NCBI GenBank assembly: GCA_050084985.1 | Contig: JBITNC010000001.1 | Span: forward strand, 45,198,001-45,262,000 | Reading direction: 5' to 3' | DNA: 64,000 nt | From: Nageia nagi | Lineage: Eukaryota > Pinophyta | Shown: one piece after another, positions 35,380-46,490 of the stretch | Position numbering within the stretch: position 1 is the first letter of the stretch | Layout of the letters: every line of letters begins with the position of its first letter | Position numbers and translations under genes: made by a program | The notes under the pieces: generated by a model | Seen by the model: the letters and a program-made list of their open reading frames with translations, nothing else | Database searches by the model: none | What the model was told of the DNA's origin: nothing

Positions 35380-36110
35380 CAAGTGCTAGATGGAAGCCAT
35401 GAAAGTGGAGTATGAGGAGCTTATGAAAAATAAAACTTGAGACTTGGTTCCTTATCCCGATGATAAGATTATGATTAGCAATAAGTGGATCTACAAGGTC
35501 AAGTTCAATGTAGTTAGAGATATTGAGAAATATATAGAAAGGTTAGTATCCAAAGGTTTTACTCATTTTTGTTTAGAAATATGGTGTATATTATGAGGAA
35601 ACCTTTGATCCTATGCCAAAGATGCCTATTGTTAGAATTATCCTTACTCTTTCTATAGGTCAAGGATGGAAAATTTTTCAACTTGATGTTAAGAGTGCAT
35701 TTCTCAATGGTGACTTAAATGTAGAAATCTTCATGAATCAACTAGAAGGGTTTATTGTGGAAGGTAAAGAGTCTTTTGTATGCAAGCTAAAGAAGTCATT
35801 GTATGGACTCAAACAAGCACCTAGAGCCTAGTACAAGAAGATTTTAGGGTATTTTGTAGACATCAATTTATCCAAGTGCTTTTTAAACTCCAATTTATAT
35901 GTGCTCACTCAAGGAAAAGACATGGTCTTGATTCTCCTTTATATGGATGATCTTTTGATTATTAAGAACAATGATGAAATCATTCAAGAGAGCATATCTA
36001 AAATTAAAGCAACATTTGAAATGATTGGTCTTAGTCTCTTACACTACTACCTTGGAATGCAAGTATACTAATATAACTATTGTACTTATCTTAGTCAATA
36101 TAAGTATATA
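35380..36110 (+). pseudogene. Element F reverse transcriptase (decayed)
   Basis: This is copia-type RT. It begins AMKVEYEELMKNKT*DLVPY, then NKWIYKVKFN and LVSKGFTHF. A frameshift near 35575 moves it to the frame of the open stretch 35613-35831, which has QLDVKSAFLNGDLNVEIFM and CKLKKSLYGLKQAPRA. The catalytic box ILLYMDDLLII is at about 35933-35965 and is intact. It is followed by YYLGMQVY and the ending LSQYKYILDILQKFGM (36090-36140). Five or more stops are present. Confidence 0.9.
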
Positions 36111-36904
36111 TTAGACATATTGCAGAAGTTTGGAATGGAGGAGTGTAGATATGTTGCTATCCTAGTCTCTCCTAGAATCACTATTTCTTTGAACTCTAAC
36201 TTTCAATTGGCTGATGCTACCACTTACAAGCAATTAATTGGCATTCTTTTATATTTAACTATTTTCAAGCTAGATATTACCTTTGCAATGAATCTAATGG
36301 CATGATTCATGTAGAAACCATATGTTGAGCACCTCAATGCTATTAAGCAAATATTGAGGTATGTTATAGGGACTAAGGATCTTACTCTAAAGTATTTTAA
36401 GTTACCCTTATTTATTCTCTTTAAATTTTCAAATTTTGATTGTGGAAGAGATAGATATGATAGGAAATCAACTTCTACATATGTGTTTAGCATTGGTTTA
36501 GGTGCTATCTCTTAGGATTCCAAGAATTAGGCCATTATTTCTCTTTCCACCATAGAATTTCAATACCATGCCATGTCTATTGTAGCCTGAGAAGTTATTT
36601 AGCTAAGGTATATTTTGAAATAAATTTGGTATGAGCAAGCTAACTCATCTTTGATTTCTTTAGATAATTAGTTAGCTATTTCTTTGGCTAATAATCTTGT
36701 GTTCCATCATAGAACAAAATATGTGGAAATCTAGGCATATTTTATCAGGGAGAAGGTTCTTGATGGTATCATACACTTGAAGTACTATCCATCCACCTTT
36801 TACTCCACTAATTTGTTCACCAATACTCTCTTAGAAGATTAATTATATAAGCTTAAGGATGCTATCAGGTTGATGAAGTTTCCCTCAAGGGGGAGTGAAG
36901 TTTG
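36111..36904 (+). pseudogene. Element F RNase H and pol end
   Basis: The RT connection (ATTYKQLIGILLYLTIFKLD, 36213-36272) leads to RNase H: DRKSTSTYVFSIGLGAIS (36454-36512), IISLSTIEFQYHAMSIVA, SLDN*LAISLANNLVFHHRT and a region ending IRLMKFPSRGSEV at 36904. Stop codons interrupt the active-site region, and the segment SLDN*L has a stop where copia elements have DNQSA. The pol frame closes here. Confidence 0.85.
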
Positions 36905-37602
36905 AATTTTTATGTTGAATTCATGTTTGTGATGACAACTTTAATCCTAGGAGGATTTTATGTTTTATAGTGTTGATTTTGTTATACACCTTCATGGTAA
37001 GTTCACTCTACATGAACTTATTGTATAAAATTTTAAAGAAAAAAGATTGGCCAATCTAGCACTATTTAGTTATCCATGTGTAAAAAAATCTTATGTGTCT
37101 TTTTGCACTACTTGGTTATCCATATGTGAGGAACTTGTATGTTCATGCTCTATTTTGTAATGATAATCAACACATGTTTTATATATAGCAGGTGACTATG
37201 AGGTTTGCCTTGGCATCTTCATGATGATTTATAGTCACCATTGATTAGTTTATGATGGCATTTATGTGATTCATCTATCCTAGTTGATATGATTATGTTG
37301 CATCTAATTGATCATGTTATTTGAGCTACTTATAACTTGCAGTTCTCTTGAGATTGCAAGTTAATTATTTTTTATGTGTAGGCTCTTGGAGACTCTTCAT
37401 GATTTCTAGTTGGATAACTACTTCATGTACATTGAAATTAGTTATGGTTAATGATTGTATTTGGCAAAGTAGTGAGTCTCAAACTAGATCTTTCTCACTT
37501 CACAAATATGAAAAAATTTCTCATCTCCATTGTATCTATTTGGAGGAGAACTCTCTTTCTTCTCTCTTATTCTTGCTATCCCAATATTGCAATAAGGGGG
37601 AG
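36905..37602 (+). other. Element F 3-prime untranslated region with polypurine tract
   Basis: This non-coding tail contains a purine tract, tcaagggggag, at 36885-36895 at its start and the true tract aataagggggag (37591-37602) next to the right LTR. The plus-strand 89-codon frame at 37348-37617 overlaps the LTR and is not a gene. Confidence 0.7.
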
Positions 37603-38100
37603 TGTTGGAATGTATAATGCACTATTGTAAAGGTTTGGATTAATCTACTTTGTAAATTCACTAATACTTAAGGGTATCATTATATACCTTAAGTATTTAA
37701 GTGAATACCATAATGTAACTTGTCCTAAACTCCATGTCATAAGCATACCCCTTAGGTAAAATGGAGTGCATGTCATGCCTTTGTACATTGGATAGAAGGG
37801 TGATCCAAAGAGGAATTTTAGCCTATAAATAGAAGGCTTCCTCTTTTTTATCACACATCAATTTATGAAGTAAAGTTATGCTATTTGATAGTGTTTAGAA
37901 GTTGAGGTTAGAAAGATTGTAAGAGTTCATATTATGAATGAAGTGAGATCTAGTTAGTGCATGTACTCCTGGTTGGAGGAACCACTTACATATTGAGTTA
38001 TCTTTATGAGATTGCTTTGAAAGTTATTTAGATGTGATTTTTAAGCTTACATGTGATCTTGAAATTTTAGGATTATTTTTGTTATATTTCAATTCTCACA
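37603..38100 (+). repeat. Element F right LTR (498 bp)
   Basis: It runs TGTTGGAATG...TTCTCACA, the same length as the left LTR, with a TATAAATA at 37824-37831. The flanking AATAT at 38101-38105 completes the target duplication. Confidence 0.95.
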
Positions 38101-38105
38101 AATAT

Positions 38106-38393
38106 GTTACCACCTATCAAGTATTTTAGATCATGACATAATTTCTTATGCATAACCCTTACACCTTTATAGATAGTTGGTCTAGTGCTAAGTCTCCTCC
38201 TTAGGTTTATGGTACACATGGGATAGGATTCCTTGGTCTTATCCTTGAATTGACCTATTATCACAAAACACAAATGTAGATAGATGAGTGTACATAAATA
38301 AAAGAGCATTAAATCATATAAATAAATAAATAATTATAAATACCTAAAAAAGTGTATTTTAATTAAATTGTAAATTATTTTTAGGTGTGAACA
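38106..38393 (-). repeat. Element E LTR2, right part
   Basis: This continues the LTR broken at 29703 and ends ttaggtgtgaaca, like LTR1. Reading minus, the bases just before it are cctctttattggttggggg (38412-38394), a G-rich tract that would suit a polypurine tract, so LTR2 may also have served as the 3-prime LTR of the element to its right. Confidence 0.7.
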
Positions 38394-39400
38394 CCCCCAA
38401 CCAATAAAGAGGATGCAATATGTTATCATAAGAATGCATTTTAGGCCACATTATATGCATATCTATCCTACATGAATGCATACCTATCCTACATGAAATG
38501 CAAATAGCAAGAAAAATTCTATGTTAAACTAAGTTGTCATTTTTCTTTTTGTATTATGAGTATCATTAAAGTATAAACTTATGTAGCCAATTCAATATTA
38601 TGTTTCTTTTCAATGTTATGTATAAAATATGGAAAAATATTGTATTGATGTACTTTCACTATGAAACAAATTAGTGTCTTTTTATCAGCATTATATAAGC
38701 ACTGTATTATTATATTTTCTATGTGATCATACATTTCATTGGACATATTAGTATCATTAGCATTTATCTAGCAACATTTGTAGTATCCTTCAAGTATTCA
38801 AATTTATCATTGATAGTATTTACCTTTTCATATGGGAAAGCACTAAAATTGTTAGAAGTAGTAAGATCATAGAGAATACCATGAACATATGTAATTTTTC
38901 CAATTTATAACAATGCAAATAGTTTCATTTTGAAGTGATAACAACTATTTGTATAATGATCTTTTACTAAATGGTATTGAAAATATGCATTAGGATTATA
39001 CCAATAAGGTTTTGTTTCATGAATCATAAATTAATTTCCTTGAATCATTTTAATAATACCTCTTTCAATAAAACCATAAAACATCTTTATAGGAATGACT
39101 ATAAGTTCAATTAATTGATCTTGACCTCTTTGAATAATATTACTAGCAATATCAATTGAGGAATTGGTCTTAATGGAAATATTTTTATTAATGGAAGAAT
39201 TGTTCTTAATGAGAGCATTAGCAATAGGAGTATGATCACTTAGACAATATTAGAATCCAAAGAATTATCATTACTAATAATTTCATTAGTTTGAGCATTT
39301 TTAGTATCGACATAATATCTTGGAACTTCATATTTAGAATGCACATCTTTTATAGCAATATATTTGAAAACACTTTTAAGTATATTACTTACTTTTGGGA
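38394..39400 (-). pseudogene. Element G: Ty3/gypsy gag C-terminal fragment
   Basis: The minus-strand reading shows ASNIIQRGQDQLIELIVIPI near 39140-39085, then ETKPYWYNPNAYFQYHLVKD and HYTNSCYHFKMKLFALL (39020-38925). This is the W/Y-rich zinc-knuckle segment of Tat-like gypsy gag, with the first Cys changed to Phe. ITYVHGILYDLTTSNNFSAF follows. It resembles the knuckle of element J more than that of E. Pol is absent before the LTR, so the element was internally deleted. Confidence 0.6.
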
Positions 39401-40523
39401 GCTCCTTGTCTTTATCACTTGTTATATAGAAATATCATGATGATCAAATATTGCATAATGTATGATACAAAAGGTATAATAATGCTATAGTTATCACACA
39501 CATTAGTAATATAGCACATAGAGAAAATATTGAAATCATGAAATATGATATGCATGTAGGATATATTATGCAGCATAAGAATATTGATGTGAGACATATC
39601 ATTTTGCATAATTCAATAATATATCATTTGTAATCCATTTTTTGCAAAGTATAATCTTGAAAAATTACCAATATGTGCAAATAACAAGTATATATAGGTG
39701 AGTTAATAATTTCTAATGTATGAACTCACCATTTTGAGCAAAATGACCTTGAAATTTTAGGGTATAATAGAAAGACATTTTGTTATTAAACCAAAAACTT
39801 CAATAAAATGCATGCAACAATCCTATTTTGCCCTCTAAAATATGCCTATCATAAATATCTAAAGTTTGAGAGATGTTCAAGGGAAAAAACATCCACAAAA
39901 GCTTTAAAAATGAAGCTCAATATCTAGGTTTTATGAAAAATTATTTTTTCATAAAATAAAAAGACCTAAATTTTCTAATAAAGTTCAAGCAATAAAATTT
40001 GTGGAAAATTATGATATCTAAAGAGAGATCAAGCCCTAAGGTATTCAAAGAGAGATCAAACCTAGCTTGAATATTTTTAAAAATAAAAGAGTCATGTTCA
40101 CAAATATGTAGATGAAAAAATGCATTCTTAAATTATAATAAAGAATGATCCAATTATATCCACTTTAATTAACAATAAAATCAACCTAATTACCTACAAT
40201 CACCTAGTAACTCATGGGAATAAAGCAATAAATAAATAATGATGGACATGATAATAATAATAGAATTGAATTGAATAACTTAAAAAACCTATGAGGTAGC
40301 AATGATAAATACTTATACACTTACCTAGGAAATCTCTAAGTAGCTTATTGAACTTGATTCAAAATGTAAAGATAAATGAGACTATGGATTTGAACAATAG
40401 ATTCTAATATCAATATTAGCGCTAATATTGATTCCAATTCAAACCAAGGATCATCCATGAATGTTTAAGCCTAATTTTGTTGTGAATTATATTAGCACTA
40501 AGAAAATAAGTTCACAATATAGC
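39401..40523. other. AT-rich DNA, no gene seen
   Basis: There is no coding pattern on either strand beyond short low-complexity frames (for example 39609-39415, Ile/Met/His-rich). The only notable item is a 24-base perfect palindrome at 40409-40432. It may be the N-terminal gag or leader of element G, too eroded to recognise. Confidence 0.45.
40409..40432. repeat. Perfect 24-base palindrome
   Basis: The left arm ATCAATATTAGC is followed with no gap by its exact reverse complement GCTAATATTGAT; the symmetry ends at 40408/40433. A repeated ttagcactaa-like word lies about 60 bases on (40490). Confidence 0.9.
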
Positions 40524-41315
40524 CCCTAATGACTTTGTTGTTGGTATTTAAAGAATTTTTATTAAAATGGTACTTATAAAGTATTTTGGTTCATCTAGAC
40601 ATATTTTATATGTATTCTTTCACCCCAATGACTTTGTTTTTGTTATTTAAAGACTTTTTCCAACATTTACATATTTATAAAACTTTGAGGGTAACAAAGT
40701 ATGATAAATTATTTAAATACCAACAGCCAAAGGATCATGCTATTGATATAGTTTGGATTTATTTTCTTAGTACCCTAACTAGTTTATAGTTAATGATGAT
40801 GGAGTTAGTTTCCTTATGTGTGATAAAACCTTTACTCAACTGCCTCTCATATTACTTTCCTTAATTTATCATATTTGTTTAGTTTCCTACCAATTCATGA
40901 ATGATTAAAAAAGTTCAAGTTTGTGTATTTTTATCAAAAGAAGTTCAAGTTTTATTAAAATGGTATGTATAAAGTATTTTGATTCATTGAGACATATTTT
41001 ATATGTATTCTTTCAACCCAATGACTTTGTTGTTGGTATTTAAAGAATTTTTCCAACTTTTAAGTATTTATAAACCTTTATGGTAACAAAGTATGATAAA
41101 TTAATTAAATACAAATAACCAAAGCATCAAGTTTTATTGGCATGTTATTGATAAAGTGTGGATATATTTTCTTAGTACCCTAACTAGTTTATAGTTAATG
41201 ATGATGGAGTCAGTTTCCTTATGTGTGATAAACCCTTTACTTAATTTCTTCTCACATTACTTTGATTAATTTATCATGGTTTTTTGGTTTCCTACCAATT
41301 CATGAATGATTATTA
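40524..41315. repeat. Tandem duplication with 393-bp period
   Basis: Copy 1 (about 40556-40910) and copy 2 (about 40950-41310) share attaaaatggta.(t)(t/g)tataaagtatttt, gacatattttatatgtattctttca and accctaactagtttatagtt. The word attaaaatgg is at 40561 and again at 40954, a shift of 393. A partial third piece (aatgactttgttgttggtat) precedes copy 1 at 40528. No coding pattern is seen. Confidence 0.85.
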
Positions 41316-43050
41316 TACATATAATGAATGAAATTACATAATATATGTTTGATTGACCTTCTTAGCCATATTGGTCATATAGATGAAGAAAAAGACTTTA
41401 TAAATAACATGTCAATAAAACCTTATTATTGGAGTATGGAGTTGTTTATGGAGTTATTTTCTTAGTAGCTTGATTGTGTGGAATTATACTTTCCTTCTTA
41501 ATACTCCTACATTTTAAATACATGTCTATCAAGGCTATTATCACATTTTCATATAAAAGAAACCCACATTTAGTTATTTATCCATGTGTTTCCATGCCCC
41601 ATTTAAAACATAAAGAAAAGTTACACATAGAGGGAGAATACTTACAAAGGTTATTAAATCTATTCTTAAATCAATCAATTGCTCAAAATAATAAGAGATC
41701 CATGGAGACTACATTAAATTTAATAAATATCATAATAGATGCTAGAATTAGAGATCGTACAACACTAGATGACATATCATATTGTTCACTTTAACTTTAA
41801 GATTACATGGTAAAAATTCTAAGTTTTTTTAGATTCTATATTTTTTAATTACTAGTTCAAGATATCACTACATGGCCATATTCAAGATTGATCAACTCTT
41901 GTTTATGAGTTAATACATGATTAAAATTCAATTTTAAAATATAAAAATAACATAGTATCTAAATCATAGAGAAAACTTAAATATAAAATCCATAATGGCC
42001 CTTCCATCTCCTTGACTCAAGTAATGATATAAAAATATAATAGGGGTGATAATAAGTATGCTAGAAAAATATAATGTGATCATCTAACATTGAAATAAAA
42101 TGCCTAAGATTACAAGGTTTAATGATATTCTATATCAACAGCATGATGAATTTAACATCAAAAAAATGTTGTATTTTTTCTTAACAAAAATCTAATATTA
42201 GAAAAACCCATCAATATTTTAAGGTTTTGCCAATATATCAAGAAGTTGGGATGAATTTAAAAATAGATAATGTTGGTATCATTACTAGAAATTTAATACA
42301 ACTATGGCATCATGGACAAATAATTTTTTAAAATAAATCTTTTATAAAAAGATTCATTTCATTTTTAAAACAAATATCCTTTAGTCAATTACTAGTAGTC
42401 ACCACATGAACACTATTTATCCTTGAAGTGATGAAAATAGTTACCATCCCTTACAATAATTTCTAGTGCAACCATTTCATGCATACCTTTAAATTATTAC
42501 AATTCATGAAATTATTCACTTTTACTTTAACTTTTAGCTTGCATGGAAAAATTTTCATAAGGTTTTTAGATTCTTCATTATTCAATTATTGATTAAGATC
42601 ATCCAAAATAAAATTGGTATATTCCAATTGAACAAACTATAAATTCTATCTAGGAATTGCATCTCATGCCTAAAGTTCTTATTGTTAACATTATACAAAA
42701 ATATTCATACAAGTATTTGTAACCCTCATCTACTATACCTACATAGTTGCATGCAAGTAGAACTATAGATGCCTAAAAATGACTTATTATTTATTTAATA
42801 AATCATATTTAGACTTATTAAATGATTAATAAGAAGTAGTGTATAAATCAAGATAAAGTGCTACTACAATGCAATACCATGTGCTAGGGCCAATGTAATA
42901 TCGTATACCATGGTTTATATTTTAAATTATCTTGAATATAGAAAAGATTATTTTTATTGCTATATTTTAGTTTTCACTCCATTTTTATTCCCTATAGGTT
43001 ATAATATATGGGAAGTGAAGGTTGATATTACTATCAAATCTCTCTGATAG
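41316..43050. other. AT-rich DNA, no gene seen
   Basis: The region has no recognised domain. The plus-strand 106-codon frame at 41474-41794 starts hydrophobic and ends charged, but has no family motif. The part from about 42780 on probably belongs to the LTR of element H. Confidence 0.45.
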
Positions 43051-43410
43051 GTGGTTTTTCCAAACATCAAACTTACAGTGTCTCTTGATACCACCTATAT
43101 TGAGAATTTGTTATACTCTTTGATCTTATCTATCTCTCTCTTGCATGACAATAGAACTATGAATCCAACATCATCAATAATGTACCACTTCTACACAACC
43201 AATAATGTGCATCTTCTAGATCGGGAGATCCATATTTTAGGGAACAACTTGTGGTGTTATTCTAGAGAATATCTATTATGATCTTGTCTGATGTATGATT
43301 ACAATCCTTTGAATATTCATGGTTGTTCTACTCTTGAGTATTATACACATACTGGTTACTAGTCTCACTCTGTATCAAGTTTTATATATTCATGTATATT
43401 TGTTATAACA
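43051..43410 (+). repeat. 3-prime part of an LTR of element H (start unknown)
   Basis: The end tttgttataaca at 43410 is followed at once by a Met-tRNA primer site, which fixes the LTR boundary. I could not find the LTR start or a second copy. A 76-codon plus frame (43051-43281) falls inside it and is not a recognised gene. Confidence 0.5.
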
Positions 43411-43424
43411 TGGTATAGAGTTGC
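43411..43424 (+). promoter_or_regulatory. Element H primer-binding site
   Basis: TGGTATAGAGTTGC lies directly after a CA end. It resembles TGGTATCAGAGC with a small deletion and insertion. Confidence 0.55.
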
Positions 43425-43558
43425 TTATCATTGTACTCATAGACCATTTATTTATTTGTGTAGTTATTTATTAATTACATATTTTTGGGTCTATATTTTG
43501 GTTAACCTAACATTCTTACACGCCTATTTCTTCACCTAGGACATCCTTTTGAAAACTC

Positions 43559-45640
43559 ATGAATCCATTTTTGCCATTATTTGTCCCCCTACCTGAAGCT
43601 CTTCGGATAATAGCTAAAGAAAATGATAAAACTAGGGTTTTTTTCTACCTATGTTCAAAATATGGATTTAAATGTTAAAAATTCTAAGGTGTATAAAGGG
43701 AAGGTTCATTTGAATGATATCTAAAGAAGTGTTAGACATAATCCTGACCTACCTCTACATGAACCTCATCCTTATTCTCATAGTGATACTAAGTCTACAA
43801 GCTTTAGTAAGAAAATGGATATTATTGGTGAAAATCCTAATAAATTTATTCCTAATGTTGGTTAATCTAAATTTGAAAGTGTAAGCTTGAATAGTCATGA
43901 TAATGATTTTGATAACATTTATGATGAAATTCTTGAATTAGATAGAATTCCTACTCATATTATATCTATACAGGAAGCACTATCTTATAGATAAATATTA
44001 TAATATTTTCTTACTTATAATGTTGAAACTATTATTGATATTCTAAAACATTATGAGCTCTTAGAGGAAACCTCTATAGCCTCATAATCATCACATAATT
44101 TTTTTTTCCTATGAGAATGTAGGATCTACATGATGGAGGGATCTTGCTATTAATATGGATGCCACTAACAATTTATCTTCCTATGAACACACCATCGATG
44201 GTCTAGATGAGGATGAGATAGAATCTCCTCTTGAGGTGAATGTCAAATTCCCACCCCTTGAAAAAAAATAAGTTGTTGAAGATAGTGGTACAAAGGATGT
44301 AGATGATGATTATGAACACCTCATCCTAAAACCTGACCATTTTATAAGAGGTAAGTTTTCTAAAGGTAAGGCTATTACAAAAAATGATAATCATGATACT
44401 AAGCTCTATAAACAACTTGTAGATATAATTAATGATTCTTGGAAATAAAAGCCTAACTTTTCATTAGAAGAGCATAATTTTAAATTTTCCATTCTTTGTG
44501 ATACACAGAAACTACTAATTTTTATTTGGTTCCTTTTGATAAATAAATAGGATTTTTAATAAAATGCCTTGAAAAAATTGAACATGAAAAGGTGAATAGA
44601 ATTGGTCCATTTGTTGTACTTAAAGAGAATGAACTTCAAAAAGTAAATGTTCCACCTCAAACCCCTCCACTACCCCTAATAGTTAATAGTCCTAACCACA
44701 CATCCCCTATTGTTGCTTCAACCAAGGAATGAATAAAAATATTAGAAAATGACTTGCTTCATGAGGGTGATCATGATTTCTTATTTTGTTTTCTCATAGT
44801 TTGAAATATGATGCATTAAAATGATATTTTTTGCTTCCTAAAAAGAGCATTGATAAATATGAGGATTTAGTTCATCAATTTTTATAGTATTTTAAAAATA
44901 ATATTGTTAAAAAGGTTCATTTCAAATATTTGTGCAAAATTAAGAAATATACATGATTTTGTGAAAGTATAGAAATGTACTACCAATAAACTTACTATGC
45001 TTGAGAAATATTTGAAAGACACATTTGTAAATGCTTTGTTACCTATGTATAAGCTTTTTGTTATCTCTAATCATGATATGACATTAGGAGAAATGATGGA
45101 TGTTTTATTTAAAAAAGAAGCTTGTATTAAAAAGTTGTATGCTATGCATAACAATACTCCAACATATGAAAAGAAAGTCCAAAACCTTGAAATGGTAAGA
45201 AAAGTGAAGTGAAAAATGTTGACCAAAAAGGGAAACCTAATAATAAACCTAGAAGGAAGTTTACACCATTGACTAATACTATTGATAATATTTTCAATAT
45301 TTTAATCAAAGAAGATCTTATTGAGCTTCCACCCATCATTGAACCTAAGCTTCCTAATGGCATGCATAAGAATTTTAGATATGAAGAATTTCATAATTAT
45401 CACATGGTAATTGGACATATAACATGAAATTATAGGACATTAATACATATTATTTAGGATTTCATTGATAAAAAGGTCATTAGGATGAATGATAATACTA
45501 CTATGGATGATGGACTTGTACATACTAATAATGGATAGTTAGGGGTATTCATAAATCCCCAACCTCCTTCACAACCAAGAGGATACATTGGAATGGTAAG
45601 TACTTCACAATATATAAATTATTATTTTACTCAAAAACAT
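43559..45640 (+). pseudogene. Element H: Ty3/gypsy gag (decayed)
   Basis: This is a plus-strand gag after an LTR and primer site. It may start at 43559 (MNPFLPLFVPLPEALRIIAK). A long acidic N-terminal part runs to about 44700. Open stretches at 44997-45212 (KYLKDTFVNALLPMYKLFVI, gag C-terminal capsid) and 45209-45427 follow. The second contains RRKFTPLTNTIDNIFNILIK, then LIELPPIIEPKLPNG and a broken zinc knuckle ending HMVIGH, where the first Cys is His. The RKFTPL...L.ELPP...PK.PNG block matches gag of element J, so the two are related. Protease and pol were not found. Confidence 0.65.
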
Positions 45641-46400
45641 GGATGTAGAGACAAAATCTCAAAGACTACTAGATAAAGTATGAACTCCAACACTACTAAT
45701 GATAGCATCATTGTTCCTATGCTATCAACAATATGTAAAAAGCAAAAATAAAGGTACCTCTTTTCATTCCTACCTTTTTAAAATGTGTCTAGGTTGCTCA
45801 AACACCCTAGGTACATTATATTATCACTTAAAGTATGAAAATCCTACTTGTAGTGTACATTATCTAGGTTCTTTCTTTGCTTGGTCATTGAAAATTATTT
45901 TTCATCATATGCATGTATTGTTTATCTTTTTTTTTTGCATGGGAAATTAAAATTGTACTACTTCATTTTTTGGTTCTTCTAATGTAATTCCACATTGTTA
46001 GAGGTGTGCCTACCTATTTCATCTACTAATAGTATTCTTTTTCTAGGAAAAAATGTAAAGCAATAGTATTTCTAACATGGCCATGATGTTTTGGACTCAT
46101 TATGCTATATTACAAGATAATTTTAATTGCATTAACAAAGAAAAACTTACATGAATGTGATAAGGTCCCTTTTGCTAAAATTTGGTACCTTGGTTATGAA
46201 TTTAGTTTGCTTATCTTTCAAATGAATTTTCTTACTTGTAATTATTATCTATCATTACAAGTGCATGAATCAATTATCATTTTCAAATTTTTATGTGTTT
46301 AATAGATTTTGTTAATTGTGTGCATTAATAATAGTATACAAGTAAAAACTATTCAACAAAATAAATGAAATACATAAACACATTCACAATAGATTGATTG
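45641..46400. other. No gene seen between element H and element J
   Basis: There are short plus-strand frames only (45699-45950, Cys/His/Phe-rich; 46102-46302), with no domain I recognise. This is probably the lost pol of H. Confidence 0.4.
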
Positions 46401-46490
46401 TGTAGACACTCAAAATAAACCCTATCTTTAATTTAATAAATAAATAAATAAAACAAGTATTTTTTCTAATATATATCACATTAAAATAAT
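46401..46490 (+). repeat. Element J left LTR, first part
   Basis: It starts TGTAGACACTCAAAA, a common plant gypsy LTR start. It is broken at 46490 by LTR K and continues at about 47952-48875, where it ends gatatacaca before the primer site. The second LTR of J would lie beyond the right edge of the window, so the ends are inferred. Confidence 0.5.

Larger units (their letters stand above)
29704..38100 (+). mobile_element. Element F: full-length, decayed Ty1/copia retrotransposon
   Basis: The element has 498-bp LTRs at both ends, the target duplication AATAT (29699-29703 and 38101-38105), a Met-tRNA primer site, a 2.7-kb leader, copia gag, protease, integrase, RT and RNase H in that order, and a polypurine tract. 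Integrase upstream of RT is diagnostic of Ty1/copia. About a dozen or more stops and at least one frameshift make it non-autonomous. It sits in LTR2 of element E. Confidence 0.95.

Noticed and set aside
41474-41794. Plus-strand 106-codon frame
   Set aside because: No family motif, no conserved neighbours, and length within chance for AT-rich DNA; left as unassigned.
43051-43281. Plus-strand 76-codon frame as a gene
   Set aside because: It ends about 130 bases before an LTR/primer-site junction and lies inside the inferred LTR of element H.
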